Assembly: GCF_003046625.1 (NCBI RefSeq)
Contig: NZ_QAAD01000004.1
Location: forward strand, 62,001 to 126,000
DNA length: 64,000 nt
DNA from: Mangrovibacterium marinum
GTDB taxonomy: Bacteria > Bacteroidota > Bacteroidia > Bacteroidales > Prolixibacteraceae
Direction of reading: 5' to 3'
Both the position numbers and the translations under genes were made by a program. Shown piece by piece: positions 8,807-15,615 of the stretch (the first letter of the stretch is position 1; every line of letters starts with the position of its first letter). The notes beneath the pieces were generated by a model. The model saw only the letters and a program-made list of their open reading frames with translations, ran no database searches and was not told the DNA's origin.

Positions 8807-8854
8807 AATAGATCGTTAGATTTTCAGATTTCAGACTGTTCGACATTTGTAATG
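8807..8854. repeat. Interspersed 48-bp intergenic repeat, copy 1
   Basis: It begins AATAGATCGTTAG and continues with GATTTCAGACT and GACATTTGTAA. It matches 34235-34282 without gaps at 41 of 48 positions. Both copies lie in non-coding DNA next to minus-strand housekeeping genes (here between divergent lon and GH3). The remainder of this 434-bp gap (8609-9042) holds the lon and GH3 promoter regions and no convincing gene. Confidence 0.65.
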
Positions 8855-8980
8855 TCATTTGTATTCATCGCATCACGGAGTCTTTGCATTTGCCGAATTT
8901 CAGCAACGAAAGCTGAGATTAAAAAGAATAAAAAATGATTGGCGCACACATCTCAATTTAGATGGCTTCGTATTTTTTAA

Positions 8981-9008
8981 TAGTTTTGACCTGGTTAAAA
9001 CGGTTTTG
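8981..9008 (+). promoter_or_regulatory. Candidate -7 box and overlapping CG-centred dyad for the GH3 gene
   Basis: TAGTTTTG at 8981-8988 fits the -7 consensus TAnnTTTG. About 6 bp downstream, at the expected transcription start, lies TTAAAACGGTTTTG (8995-9008). This is a near-palindrome with a central CG like LacI/CRE-type operators, though it lacks the usual TG...CA ends. The 35 bp from there to the GH3 start codon would be the leader. Confidence 0.35.
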
Positions 9009-9042
9009 GGTTCTTTGAGCTTTAAATTAAAAAACAATTTTT

Positions 9043-11391
9043 ATGTGGTATCGTATCTGTATCGGTCTTTTGTTGATCTGTGAACTTGCTGTTAGTCAGT
9101 CGACACAGCCCGCGTATAAAGACCCGGCCTACTCGGCTGAAGTGAGAACAAAAGATTTGTTGCAACGCATGACCTTAGAGGAAAAGGTGGGGCAAGTTCT
9201 TTGTTTTATGGGATGGGAGATGTATGAGATTAAAGGAAATGATGTTGTTGCTTCCGATCAGTTTCAAACCTTGGAAAAGGAGCAGCTGGCTGGTATGCTG
9301 TGGGCAACTTTTCGTGCCGATCCATGGACTAAAAAGACACTCGAAAACGGATTAAATCCGGAATTAGCGGCTAAAGCTGCTAACGCTTTGCAGCGTTATA
9401 GTATTGAAAATTCCCGTTTGGGAATCCCGATGTTTTTTGCAGAAGAAGCTGCCCATGGGCACATGGCTATCGGAACAACGGTGTTCCCCACTGGTCTGGG
9501 GCAGGCTGCAACATTCAACACAACACTCATTGAAAAAATGGGGCAGGCGATTGGTGAGGAACTGCGCCTGCAAGGTGCGCACATTGCTTACGGGCCAATT
9601 TTAGACCTGGCTCGGGAACCACGTTGGTCGCGCGTAGAGGAAACTTATGGTGAGGATCCGATCCTGGTTGCCCGGATGGGCGAGGCGATGGTTGCTGGTT
9701 TGGGCGGCGCCGACGTGACCCGGCCGGGGAGTGCCATTTCAACCTTGAAACACTTTATTGCTTACGGAGGCCCCGAGTCGGGGGTAAATGGAAATGCGTC
9801 GGTGGTGAGTCGTCGCGATCTGCTGGAGAATTATTTCCCGCCATTCCGCGATGCTATTGACGCCGGCGCTCTGTCGGTGATGACTTCGTATAATTCAATC
9901 GATGGAATTCCTTCGACTATGAACAAAGAATACCTGACCGGCATTTTGCGCAATGAATGGAACTTTCAGGGCTTTTCGGTTTCCGACCTGTACAGTGTGC
10001 AGGGAATTATGGGCTCGCACTTCGTGACCCAAACGGTGCAGGAGGCAGCGATCAAATCGATTGAGGCCGGGACGAATGTCGATTTGGGTGGAATTGCCTA
10101 TGCCGAATTGCGGCAGGCTGTGAAGGATGGAAAGCTGGCCGAAAGTGTGATCGATTCGGCTGCGTACAACGTATTGCGCTGGAAGTTTGCCATGGGCTTG
10201 TTCGATAATCCTTACGTAGATCCGAAAGAAGCGAAAAAGAAAGTGCACAGCGATGCCAATATTGCATTGGCGCGGGAGTTGGCTCAGCAATCAACTGTTT
10301 TGTTGGAAAACAAAGGCGTGTTGCCATTCAATAAAAAAGGGATTAAAGTAGCGGTCGTTGGTCCCAATGCCGATGTGATGTACAACCAATTGGGTGACTA
10401 TACCTCGCCGCAACCGGCCGAAAATGTGGTGACTGTATTGGAGGGAATTCAAGCTAAAGTGGGCGCTAAAAATGTGATTTATGCCAAAGGATGTGCTATC
10501 CGCGATACCACGCAAACCGATATCGCATCGGCCGTAAAAGCTGCCCAAAGTGCCGATGTTGCCGTAGTGGTTGTTGGTGGTTCCAGCGCCCGCGACTTCA
10601 ATACCGACTACCTGGCTACCGGCGCAGCCATAGCCAACAGCAAATTGGTAAGCGATATGGAAAGCGGCGAAGGAAACGACCGCATGACCTTAGGCCTGAT
10701 GGGCGATCAAATGAAACTGCTGAAAGCCGTTAAGGCAACCGGAAAGCCGGTGGTGGTTATTTATATTGAAGGGCGGCCGTTGAACATGAACTGGGCATCG
10801 GAAAATGCCGATGCTTTGCTGACTGCCTGGTATCCGGGTGAGCAAGGTGGAAATGGTATTGCCGATGTGTTGTTTGGCGACTACAACCCAACGGGCCGTT
10901 TGCCAATTTCGGTGCCTCGCGGAGTGGGCCAGTTGCCGGTTTATTACGATAAGAAGAATCCTGTTGCTCACAACTATGTGGAGGGAACTTCGGCTCCCTT
11001 GTACACCTTTGGTGAAGGCAAAAGCTATTCAACCTTCAGCTATGCAAATCTGAAGATTGAAGCGGTGGATGATTTTACTTACACTGTTTCGTTCGACCTG
11101 ACCAATACGGGCAAGTACGATGGGGCAGAAGTCCCGCAATTGTATTTGCGTGACGAACATGCGTCGACCGTTCGCCCGATTAAACAGTTGCAGGCTTTCT
11201 CGCATGTTTTCCTGAAGAAAGGCGAAACCAAGCCGGTTTCTTTCACGATGACGAAGGACATGTTTAGCTTGATTGGTGTTGATTACAAGCGGGTGATTGA
11301 ACCGGGCGACTTTAAAGTGATGATTGGCTCGTCGTCGAAAGATGCGCAGTTGGAAGGAACAATAACTTTGGAAAAAGGATTTCAATATTAA
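9043..11391 (+). CDS. Glycoside hydrolase family 3 beta-glycosidase (beta-glucosidase/beta-xylosidase type)
   Basis: 782 aa with a signal peptide (ICIGLLLICELAVSQS), so periplasmic or exported. N-terminal GH3 TIM barrel (about 30-360) with RMTLEEKVGQ, KHF in LKHFIAYGG, and the nucleophile region FSVSDLYSV, where Asp315 is the expected nucleophile. The second alpha/beta domain follows (about 390-620, AVVGPNAD and YPGEQGG), and a C-terminal fibronectin-III-like domain (about 670-775). It releases terminal beta-linked sugars from oligosaccharides. The exact sugar (glucose, xylose or other) cannot be read from the motifs. It stands alone, with its own promoter region and a strong terminator, and is 30 kb away from the PUL. 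Confidence 0.92.
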   Translation: MWYRICIGLLLICELAVSQSTQPAYKDPAYSAEVRTKDLLQRMTLEEKVGQVLCFMGWEMYEIKGNDVVASDQFQTLEKEQLAGMLWATFRADPWTKKTLENGLNPELAAKAANALQRYSIENSRLGIPMFFAEEAAHGHMAIGTTVFPTGLGQAATFNTTLIEKMGQAIGEELRLQGAHIAYGPILDLAREPRWSRVEETYGEDPILVARMGEAMVAGLGGADVTRPGSAISTLKHFIAYGGPESGVNGNASVVSRRDLLENYFPPFRDAIDAGALSVMTSYNSIDGIPSTMNKEYLTGILRNEWNFQGFSVSDLYSVQGIMGSHFVTQTVQEAAIKSIEAGTNVDLGGIAYAELRQAVKDGKLAESVIDSAAYNVLRWKFAMGLFDNPYVDPKEAKKKVHSDANIALARELAQQSTVLLENKGVLPFNKKGIKVAVVGPNADVMYNQLGDYTSPQPAENVVTVLEGIQAKVGAKNVIYAKGCAIRDTTQTDIASAVKAAQSADVAVVVVGGSSARDFNTDYLATGAAIANSKLVSDMESGEGNDRMTLGLMGDQMKLLKAVKATGKPVVVIYIEGRPLNMNWASENADALLTAWYPGEQGGNGIADVLFGDYNPTGRLPISVPRGVGQLPVYYDKKNPVAHNYVEGTSAPLYTFGEGKSYSTFSYANLKIEAVDDFTYTVSFDLTNTGKYDGAEVPQLYLRDEHASTVRPIKQLQAFSHVFLKKGETKPVSFTMTKDMFSLIGVDYKRVIEPGDFKVMIGSSSKDAQLEGTITLEKGFQY

Positions 11392-11456
11392 GCTGATCAG
11401 TTCAGTTTTATTAGCAGAATGATGTCATCCCGAACTTGTTTCAGGATCTTTCAATA

Positions 11457-11494
11457 AAAAAAGTCATCCCTAATTTAATTGGGATGACTTTTTT
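11457..11494 (+). terminator. Terminator after GH3 (works in both directions)
   Basis: A 14-bp perfect stem AAAAAAGTCATCCC / GGGATGACTTTTTT around a 10-nt loop, 65 bp after the GH3 stop. It has an A-tract on the left and a T-tract on the right, the form of a bidirectional intrinsic terminator. Confidence 0.85.
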
Positions 11495-11537
11495 GTTTTA
11501 GTCGATGGGATTTCCAAATGTCAGAGTGTCCTTCCGG

Positions 11538-11590
11538 ACAGGAGTTACTTTTTGGCTTGACCCCAAAAGTAACCAAAAAAGTCAAGGCTG
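11538..11590. repeat. Repeat-like segment with GTTACTTTTTGG / AAAAGTAAC arms
   Basis: It contains GTTACTTTTTGG, a short spacer and CCAAAAGTAAC, followed by AAAAAAGTCAAGGCTG; TTGAC and GTCAA form a second overlapping dyad. From memory this pattern recurs between genes in many Bacteroidota genomes, where it is often miscalled as short hypothetical genes. That recollection could not be checked here. It flows directly into the nested dyad at 11586. Confidence 0.5.
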
Positions 11591-11723
11591 ATTTTTATCT
11601 GCAAGCGCCATCTTACGAAAAGCTAAGTTCAGCCGGGTGATCTCCACTCCGGCAGCTGCCGGATCGGAGCTTCCCGGTTTCTCTAAGCTTTTCGGTTGAT
11701 TCCGCTTTTGATAAAAATAGGCC
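11586..11723. repeat. 138-bp nested inverted repeat (long hairpin-forming element)
   Basis: Arms nested about one centre near 11655: GGC/GCC at the outside, ATTTTTATC (11591) with GATAAAAAT (11710), CGAAAAGCT (11616) with AGCTTTTCG (11686), CCGGG (11633) with CCCGG (11673), CTCC (11642) with GGAG (11666), and a perfect central palindrome CCGGCAGCTGCCGG (11649-11662). The coordinates pair with almost no drift, so the whole segment folds as a single rod with small internal loops. No open frame of interest crosses it. Origin unknown: a MITE-like element, a BIME-like repeat or a structured RNA. Confidence 0.7.
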
Positions 11724-11998
11724 AACCCCGACCGAGTGAGATTTGCTTATCCCGGTTCTTTAAAACACAATGCTCAGGCTTCAGTATTGGTTGTTTGATC
11801 GTGTTCGTTGGCCGTTAAAACGCCCGCGCGAGAGGGTGTTTTGACAAGATTTTTGCTTCCCGGCCTATGGCAGGCAGGCTTTTCATCGATTGGAAAAGGA
11901 AGAGCCAGTCTGGCTTGAGGGCCGAGCAATTAAAAAGATGAAACTTGACAAACATCCAGTGATAGTTATTGTGGACTCAATTCTTAATTTCAAGCCAC
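11724..11998. other. Non-coding spacer with further dyads
   Basis: No plausible gene. It contains a second loose nested dyad around 11861-11924 (CGGCC/GGCCG outside, CTTTTC/GAAAAG inside, and a local AGCCAGTCTGGCT). It lies between the long hairpin element and the tpiA terminator. The 668-bp gap between the GH3 stop and the tpiA stop is thus filled with repeats and terminators. Confidence 0.5.
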
Positions 11999-12033
11999 AA
12001 AAAATCCCGATTGGATGATCATCCAACCGGGAT
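11999..12033 (-). terminator. tpiA: Terminator of tpiA
   Basis: A 13-bp stem with one mismatch, ATCCCGATTGGAT / ATCCAACCGGGAT around GATC (12004-12033). On the minus strand it is followed by a run of U from the A-tract at 11999-12004. It lies 27 bp after the tpiA stop. Confidence 0.85.
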
Positions 12034-12059
12034 AGCTATGATGTTTCGAAAAACTTCGA

Positions 12060-12818
12060 CTAGTAAGCAGTAATGATACCGATGAAGTCTTCAGCTTTCA
12101 GTGAAGCACCACCGATCAAACCACCGTCAACGTCCGGGTTGGCGAACAACTCAGGAGCATTGCTTGGCTTACAACTACCACCGTAAAGAATTGAAATTTC
12201 TTCAGCAACTTCAGCACCGTATTTGGCAGCAATAGCTTCACGGATGTCTTTGTGCATTTCCTGAGCTTGCTCAGTTGAAGCAGTTTTACCAGTTCCGATT
12301 GCCCAGATTGGTTCGTAAGCGATGATCACTTTTTTGAAGTCGTCAGCGCTCAGGTTGAAGATTGTTTCTTCCAATTGGTTGATGACATATTCTTTTTGTG
12401 TTCCAGCTTCGCGAATTTCCAAAGCTTCACCACAGCAGTAGATCGGAGTTAATCCGTTTTCCAATGTCAAAGCCACTTTTTTGTTCAAAATTTCGCTTGT
12501 TTCACCGTAGTATTCGCGTCTTTCAGAGTGACCTAAGATAACGTATTGAGCACCTGTTGATTTTACCATCGATGCAGAAACTTCGCCAGTGTAAGCCCCT
12601 GAAGCTTCAGCTGCACAGTTTTGAGCTGCAACGCCTACACGTGCGCCATCCACTGATTCAACAACTTTGGTGATATGTGTAAAAGGAGCTCCTAAAACAA
12701 CAACAACATCTTCCGGTCCTTTAGCAGCAACTAATTGGTTTACAGCTTTTGCTAATTCAACACCTTCCTGAACGGTAGTGTTACATTTCCAGTTACCGGC
12801 AACAACTTTTTTTCTCAT
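12060..12818 (-). CDS. tpiA: Triosephosphate isomerase
   Basis: 252 aa, usual length. All catalytic residues are in place: Lys11 in GNWKCN, His97 in GHSERR, Glu169 in [11 protein letters not shown], and the phosphate-binding YGGSCKPSN and GLIGGASL loops near the C-terminus. It interconverts dihydroxyacetone phosphate and glyceraldehyde 3-phosphate in glycolysis, in the cytoplasm, as a dimer. The start ATG at 12818 gives the normal [12 protein letters not shown]-terminus. It appears monocistronic: its own terminator lies downstream and a -7-like box TAATTTTG (minus strand, 12865-12872) about 50 bp upstream. Confidence 0.97.
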   Translation of the reverse strand: MRKKVVAGNWKCNTTVQEGVELAKAVNQLVAAKGPEDVVVVLGAPFTHITKVVESVDGARVGVAAQNCAAEASGAYTGEVSASMVKSTGAQYVILGHSERREYYGETSEILNKKVALTLENGLTPIYCCGEALEIREAGTQKEYVINQLEETIFNLSADDFKKVIIAYEPIWAIGTGKTASTEQAQEMHKDIREAIAAKYGAEVAEEISILYGGSCKPSNAPELFANPDVDGGLIGGASLKAEDFIGIITAY

Positions 12819-12864
12819 TTTTATTTGATTTGTGGATAGAAATTATGATTTCAATTGTCGAGCC

Positions 12865-12872
12865 CAAAATTA
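12865..12872 (-). promoter_or_regulatory. tpiA: Candidate -7 box for tpiA
   Basis: TAATTTTG on the minus strand fits TAnnTTTG and lies 47 bp ahead of the start codon. A clear -33 TTTG is not seen. Confidence 0.4.
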
Positions 12873-12948
12873 GAAAAAAGGAGGATAAACCGAGCCTGTT
12901 TTTAAAGGGTATTTGGGGAATTTAACCTTTGTTTAAACCCTTTTTGAA

Positions 12949-13371
12949 TTAGAAATTCAGTGTTCGCCAACCTTCTTTTAGGTAGTTGGTTAACGGAATC
13001 CCCATGGGACGTACGTCGATGTCGAGCTCTTTCAGGTCGGCTGCAACATTATACATGTTGGCACAGGCAATGCAGGCCTCGACAACCACTCCTGCATCCA
13101 TCATCTTTTTTACATCTGCTTGCAGGTCTTCATTTTCAGCCAGTAGTTTAGCCGAGGGACCCCAAACAATCAGGACAACATCTTCGAACCAGCCCTGTTT
13201 TTTGGCATTTAAAGTATACATGAAGCAAACTTTCTGCGCCACTTCCGGGTCGCCACTCGACCAGATGACGGCTAGTTTGTTGGTGGTCTCATTCATTTTT
13301 GCCGGGTTTTGTGCTTGCGCTGAAAAGCTGATTCCTGAAAGCACGAAGAGGAATAAAAGTAGTTTTTTCAT
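12949..13371 (-). CDS. Exported DsrE/DsrF-like protein
   Basis: 140 aa with a signal peptide (LLLFLFVLSGISFSAQAQ), so probably periplasmic. The rest is a single DsrE-like alpha/beta domain: KLAVIWSSGDPEVAQKVCFMYT, DVVLIVWGPSAKLL, a central EACIACANMY with two cysteines, and GIPLTNYLKEGWRTL at the end. Cytoplasmic DsrE relatives carry sulfur on a cysteine. Exported single-domain forms are widespread in Bacteroidota with no proven role; a thiol or persulfide function through the CxxC is only inference. It lies between tpiA and a cysteine-cluster gene on the same strand, with gaps that do not force an operon. Confidence 0.75.
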   Translation of the reverse strand: MKKLLLFLFVLSGISFSAQAQNPAKMNETTNKLAVIWSSGDPEVAQKVCFMYTLNAKKQGWFEDVVLIVWGPSAKLLAENEDLQADVKKMMDAGVVVEACIACANMYNVAADLKELDIDVRPMGIPLTNYLKEGWRTLNF

Positions 13372-13469
13372 GATAAAAATAGGTTATAGCAGGCAAGTTA
13401 TGAACCGAGTAGAGGAAATCAAAGTCGGTCATCCGCTTTTAAACATTTTTTATCAATTCTTCAGGGCTT

Positions 13470-13970
13470 TTAACGCGGATGCAAATCTTTTATCTCCAGC
13501 AAATCGAATTCCGAATAGCTAAGTTGGTTCGCTTGAATGAATGCTTTATTGATCTGAAACAATACGCTGTTGAAGCTGTCCTGGGGAAAGGTGTTTTCAG
13601 CCGAAAATTCCTCGTCGTCGAATTCCCTAAAATTTAGCTCGCAGGCCGAAAGTTCCCATTGTTCCTCATTTAAATAGAGCAGGGGGAGGCCATGCGTACG
13701 GCAAATAAAGGGGCGATGTGCGTAAACCTGACAAACGGAATCTTTCAGGAAAATGCAGCTGTTGTCGTTTGCCCCGGCGGTTTCTACCGGTTTATCGTTC
13801 AGGCTTTGCTGAATGGCATAGTACTCCACCGGAAAAATCCGATAGTTCATGCAGCACAAGTCGCAGCCTTTGCGGCACTGCATCTGGTTGTGGTGAAGCG
13901 TTGATAGTTTTTCAGCGAGCTCATCAACCTGGCTAATGAATTGTTGGTATCGTTCAAAATTGTAGTTCAT
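13470..13970 (-). CDS. YkgJ-family cysteine-cluster protein
   Basis: 166 aa. The family motif C-x3-C-x2-C-C is present as CRKGCDLCC near residues 32-40. Two further conserved cysteine sites follow (CIFLKDSVCQVYAHRPFICRTHG) and a fourth in SACELN, giving a likely zinc or Fe-S cluster site. The pattern HRPFICRTHGLP is characteristic of the YkgJ/UPF0153 group, some of which sit beside metal-dependent enzymes. The biochemical role is not established. No signal peptide, so cytoplasmic. It ends 98 bp before the DsrE-like gene on the same strand. Confidence 0.75.
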   Translation of the reverse strand: MNYNFERYQQFISQVDELAEKLSTLHHNQMQCRKGCDLCCMNYRIFPVEYYAIQQSLNDKPVETAGANDNSCIFLKDSVCQVYAHRPFICRTHGLPLLYLNEEQWELSACELNFREFDDEEFSAENTFPQDSFNSVLFQINKAFIQANQLSYSEFDLLEIKDLHPR

Positions 13971-14006
13971 TGTTCTAAAATCTACGGTAATAGTCTATGG
14001 ATGGAC

Positions 14007-14054
14007 AAAAAAATAACCTGAAGCAGCCAACGTTTTCGTTTCGCCGTTTCAGGT
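14007..14054 (-). terminator. Terminator of the M24 peptidase gene
   Basis: Stem ACCTGAA (14016-14022) / TTCAGGT (14048-14054). On the minus strand it is followed by a seven-U run from the A-tract at 14007-14013. It starts 24 bp past the peptidase stop codon. Confidence 0.7.
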
Positions 14055-14078
14055 ATTTGCGATATCTCGATTAGTAAT

Positions 14079-15272
14079 TTATTCAACAAATATCAATCCC
14101 GGATTGCTGCCTGTGATGCTGCGTCCTCCTTCCGGTGTAACCAGAAAACTGTTTTCGATGCCCACCATGCCGATTTCGGGAATACCCTTCTTGGGTTCCA
14201 CGGCGAACACCATGTTTTCCTGAATGGGCATTTTGAATCCTTTGGCGAGTACGGGTAATTCATCAACTGTCAAGCCGATGCCATGTCCTAAGAACTTGAC
14301 CTGACGGTTGCCAAAGCCCATGAAGTTTTGCTTGAACTCATCGCTTAGCTCGGCCATGATTGTCTCGTAAATCATCTCTGGAGTGTTCCCTGGCTTGAGC
14401 ATTTCGGCCACCCGGTTTTGGATGGCAACACATTGTTGGTGGATGCTTTGAACCTCTGCAGGTAGCTTCTCGCCAAACATATAGGTCATCGTTTTATCGG
14501 AGTGATAGCCGTTAACACCCAGACCCATATCGACAAACACCAGATCCCCTTTTTTCAGCTTGCGATCGCGGCTTCCCAGGCTGGGGACGGCGGCGTTCAA
14601 CCCCCGGTTTCCGCCGGGACCATCAAAATTGGTTGGAATCAGCGAGCTGGTGCCAAAGCCCAGCTGTGCCACAACAATGTCGGTATCGTGCATGGCAAAA
14701 CGAGCAGTGCCCTGATGCCCTTCTTTTACCATCACCTGGTAAAGTTCGGCTGCCAAATCAGCTTCACTCATGCCTTCGCGCAGTAGTTCCGGTACTTTTT
14801 CTTCCAGTACCCGTTGGTGAATCTGGCCTGCTCTTTCCATAAATGACAACTCCCAGGCGCTTTTCACGGCGCGCGTCATCGAGATTTGAAAATCGAGCGG
14901 CTTAAACGATTCGAAGGGAAAATATTTTTGTACCCGACTGAACATGGCTAAGGGAACAAATTCCGTTTCCAGGTATATTACTTTCGGTATCGCCGAATAG
15001 TGGGCCGAAGCTTCGCGGTAGCTGCCCATAGGCCGGATATTCGCAAATTGCGACTCGCGAATTGCTCTTTCGTAGCTACGGCGCACCCAGTAGGTGGCAT
15101 CCTTGTCGCGTTCAATGACCAACATCCCCTCGGACATTGATCCGGTGAAATATAAAAGGTTTACCTTACTGAAAATCATCGCCATTTGCCAGTCCGGATT
15201 TTGGCTGGTCATGATTTGGCAAAAGGACGCCATCCTCGCTTTCAGCTCGGCGGCGGGTGTTTGTTCACTCAT
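14079..15272 (-). CDS. M24-family metallopeptidase (Xaa-Pro aminopeptidase-like)
   Basis: 397 aa with the two-part layout of creatinase/prolidase-type M24 enzymes: an N-terminal domain of about 165 residues and a pita-bread catalytic domain. Metal ligands are visible in order: Asp in VFVDMGLG and Asp in YHSDKTMTY (near 250-262), His in FLGHGIGLTVDE, Glu in FAVEPKKGIP and Glu in GIENSFLVT. It removes N-terminal residues ahead of proline, or hydrolyses a related dipeptide-like substrate, in the cytoplasm (no signal peptide). The start ATG at 15272 has a short AT-rich leader. It is transcribed away from purL across a 343-bp divergent spacer. Confidence 0.88.
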   Translation of the reverse strand: MSEQTPAAELKARMASFCQIMTSQNPDWQMAMIFSKVNLLYFTGSMSEGMLVIERDKDATYWVRRSYERAIRESQFANIRPMGSYREASAHYSAIPKVIYLETEFVPLAMFSRVQKYFPFESFKPLDFQISMTRAVKSAWELSFMERAGQIHQRVLEEKVPELLREGMSEADLAAELYQVMVKEGHQGTARFAMHDTDIVVAQLGFGTSSLIPTNFDGPGGNRGLNAAVPSLGSRDRKLKKGDLVFVDMGLGVNGYHSDKTMTYMFGEKLPAEVQSIHQQCVAIQNRVAEMLKPGNTPEMIYETIMAELSDEFKQNFMGFGNRQVKFLGHGIGLTVDELPVLAKGFKMPIQENMVFAVEPKKGIPEIGMVGIENSFLVTPEGGRSITGSNPGLIFVE

Positions 15273-15615
15273 AAATATCTATTTGGGATACAAATATAAG
15301 GTTCTCGATTGATTCGGTTTGGCCAGTTACGCCAAGATTAAGAACTGTTAACGAAACCGCATTTCGGAGAAGAATTCTGCAGGGGTCCAAAACGAATATT
15401 AACAACAGGCTGAAGTTTTTCACATTAGGCGTGTTTTAGTGCTTTGAGGCCAATACTTCCTAAGGAATTTCTATCTTTGCAGCGTCTTTCAGACGGCCTT
15501 GCGGGGAAGATGATTTAACGAGCTCTATTCGGGTATTTTAGATTCTTTGGCGGGCAAATTAAAAAATCGGGCAAAAGCCCAAACATGTCAACTTTATCTT
15601 AAAAAGAGATTCAAC
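15273..15615. promoter_or_regulatory. Divergent spacer M24 peptidase / purL
   Basis: A 343-bp gap. On the purL side, TATCTTTG at 15472-15479 fits the -7 consensus and would give a leader of about 130 nt. Near the start codon the leader holds a compact hairpin GGGC-AAAA-GCCC (15569-15580). A known purine riboswitch aptamer is not recognisable. An ORF reading from 15547 through this hairpin is not supported by the family N-terminus. Confidence 0.45.

Noticed and set aside
8735-9083. Two short plus-strand ORFs (8735-8938 and 8859-9083) upstream of GH3
   Set aside because: They cross the interspersed repeat and the GH3 promoter region, overlap each other and the GH3 start, and have no family features.
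15547-15615. 23-residue N-terminal extension of purL
   Set aside because: It is not found in the family as I know it, and it contains a leader hairpin; the ATG at 15616 gives the standard start.
15472-15615. Purine or PreQ1-type riboswitch in the purL leader
   Set aside because: The leader has one small GGGC-AAAA-GCCC hairpin but none of the conserved aptamer cores that I know.
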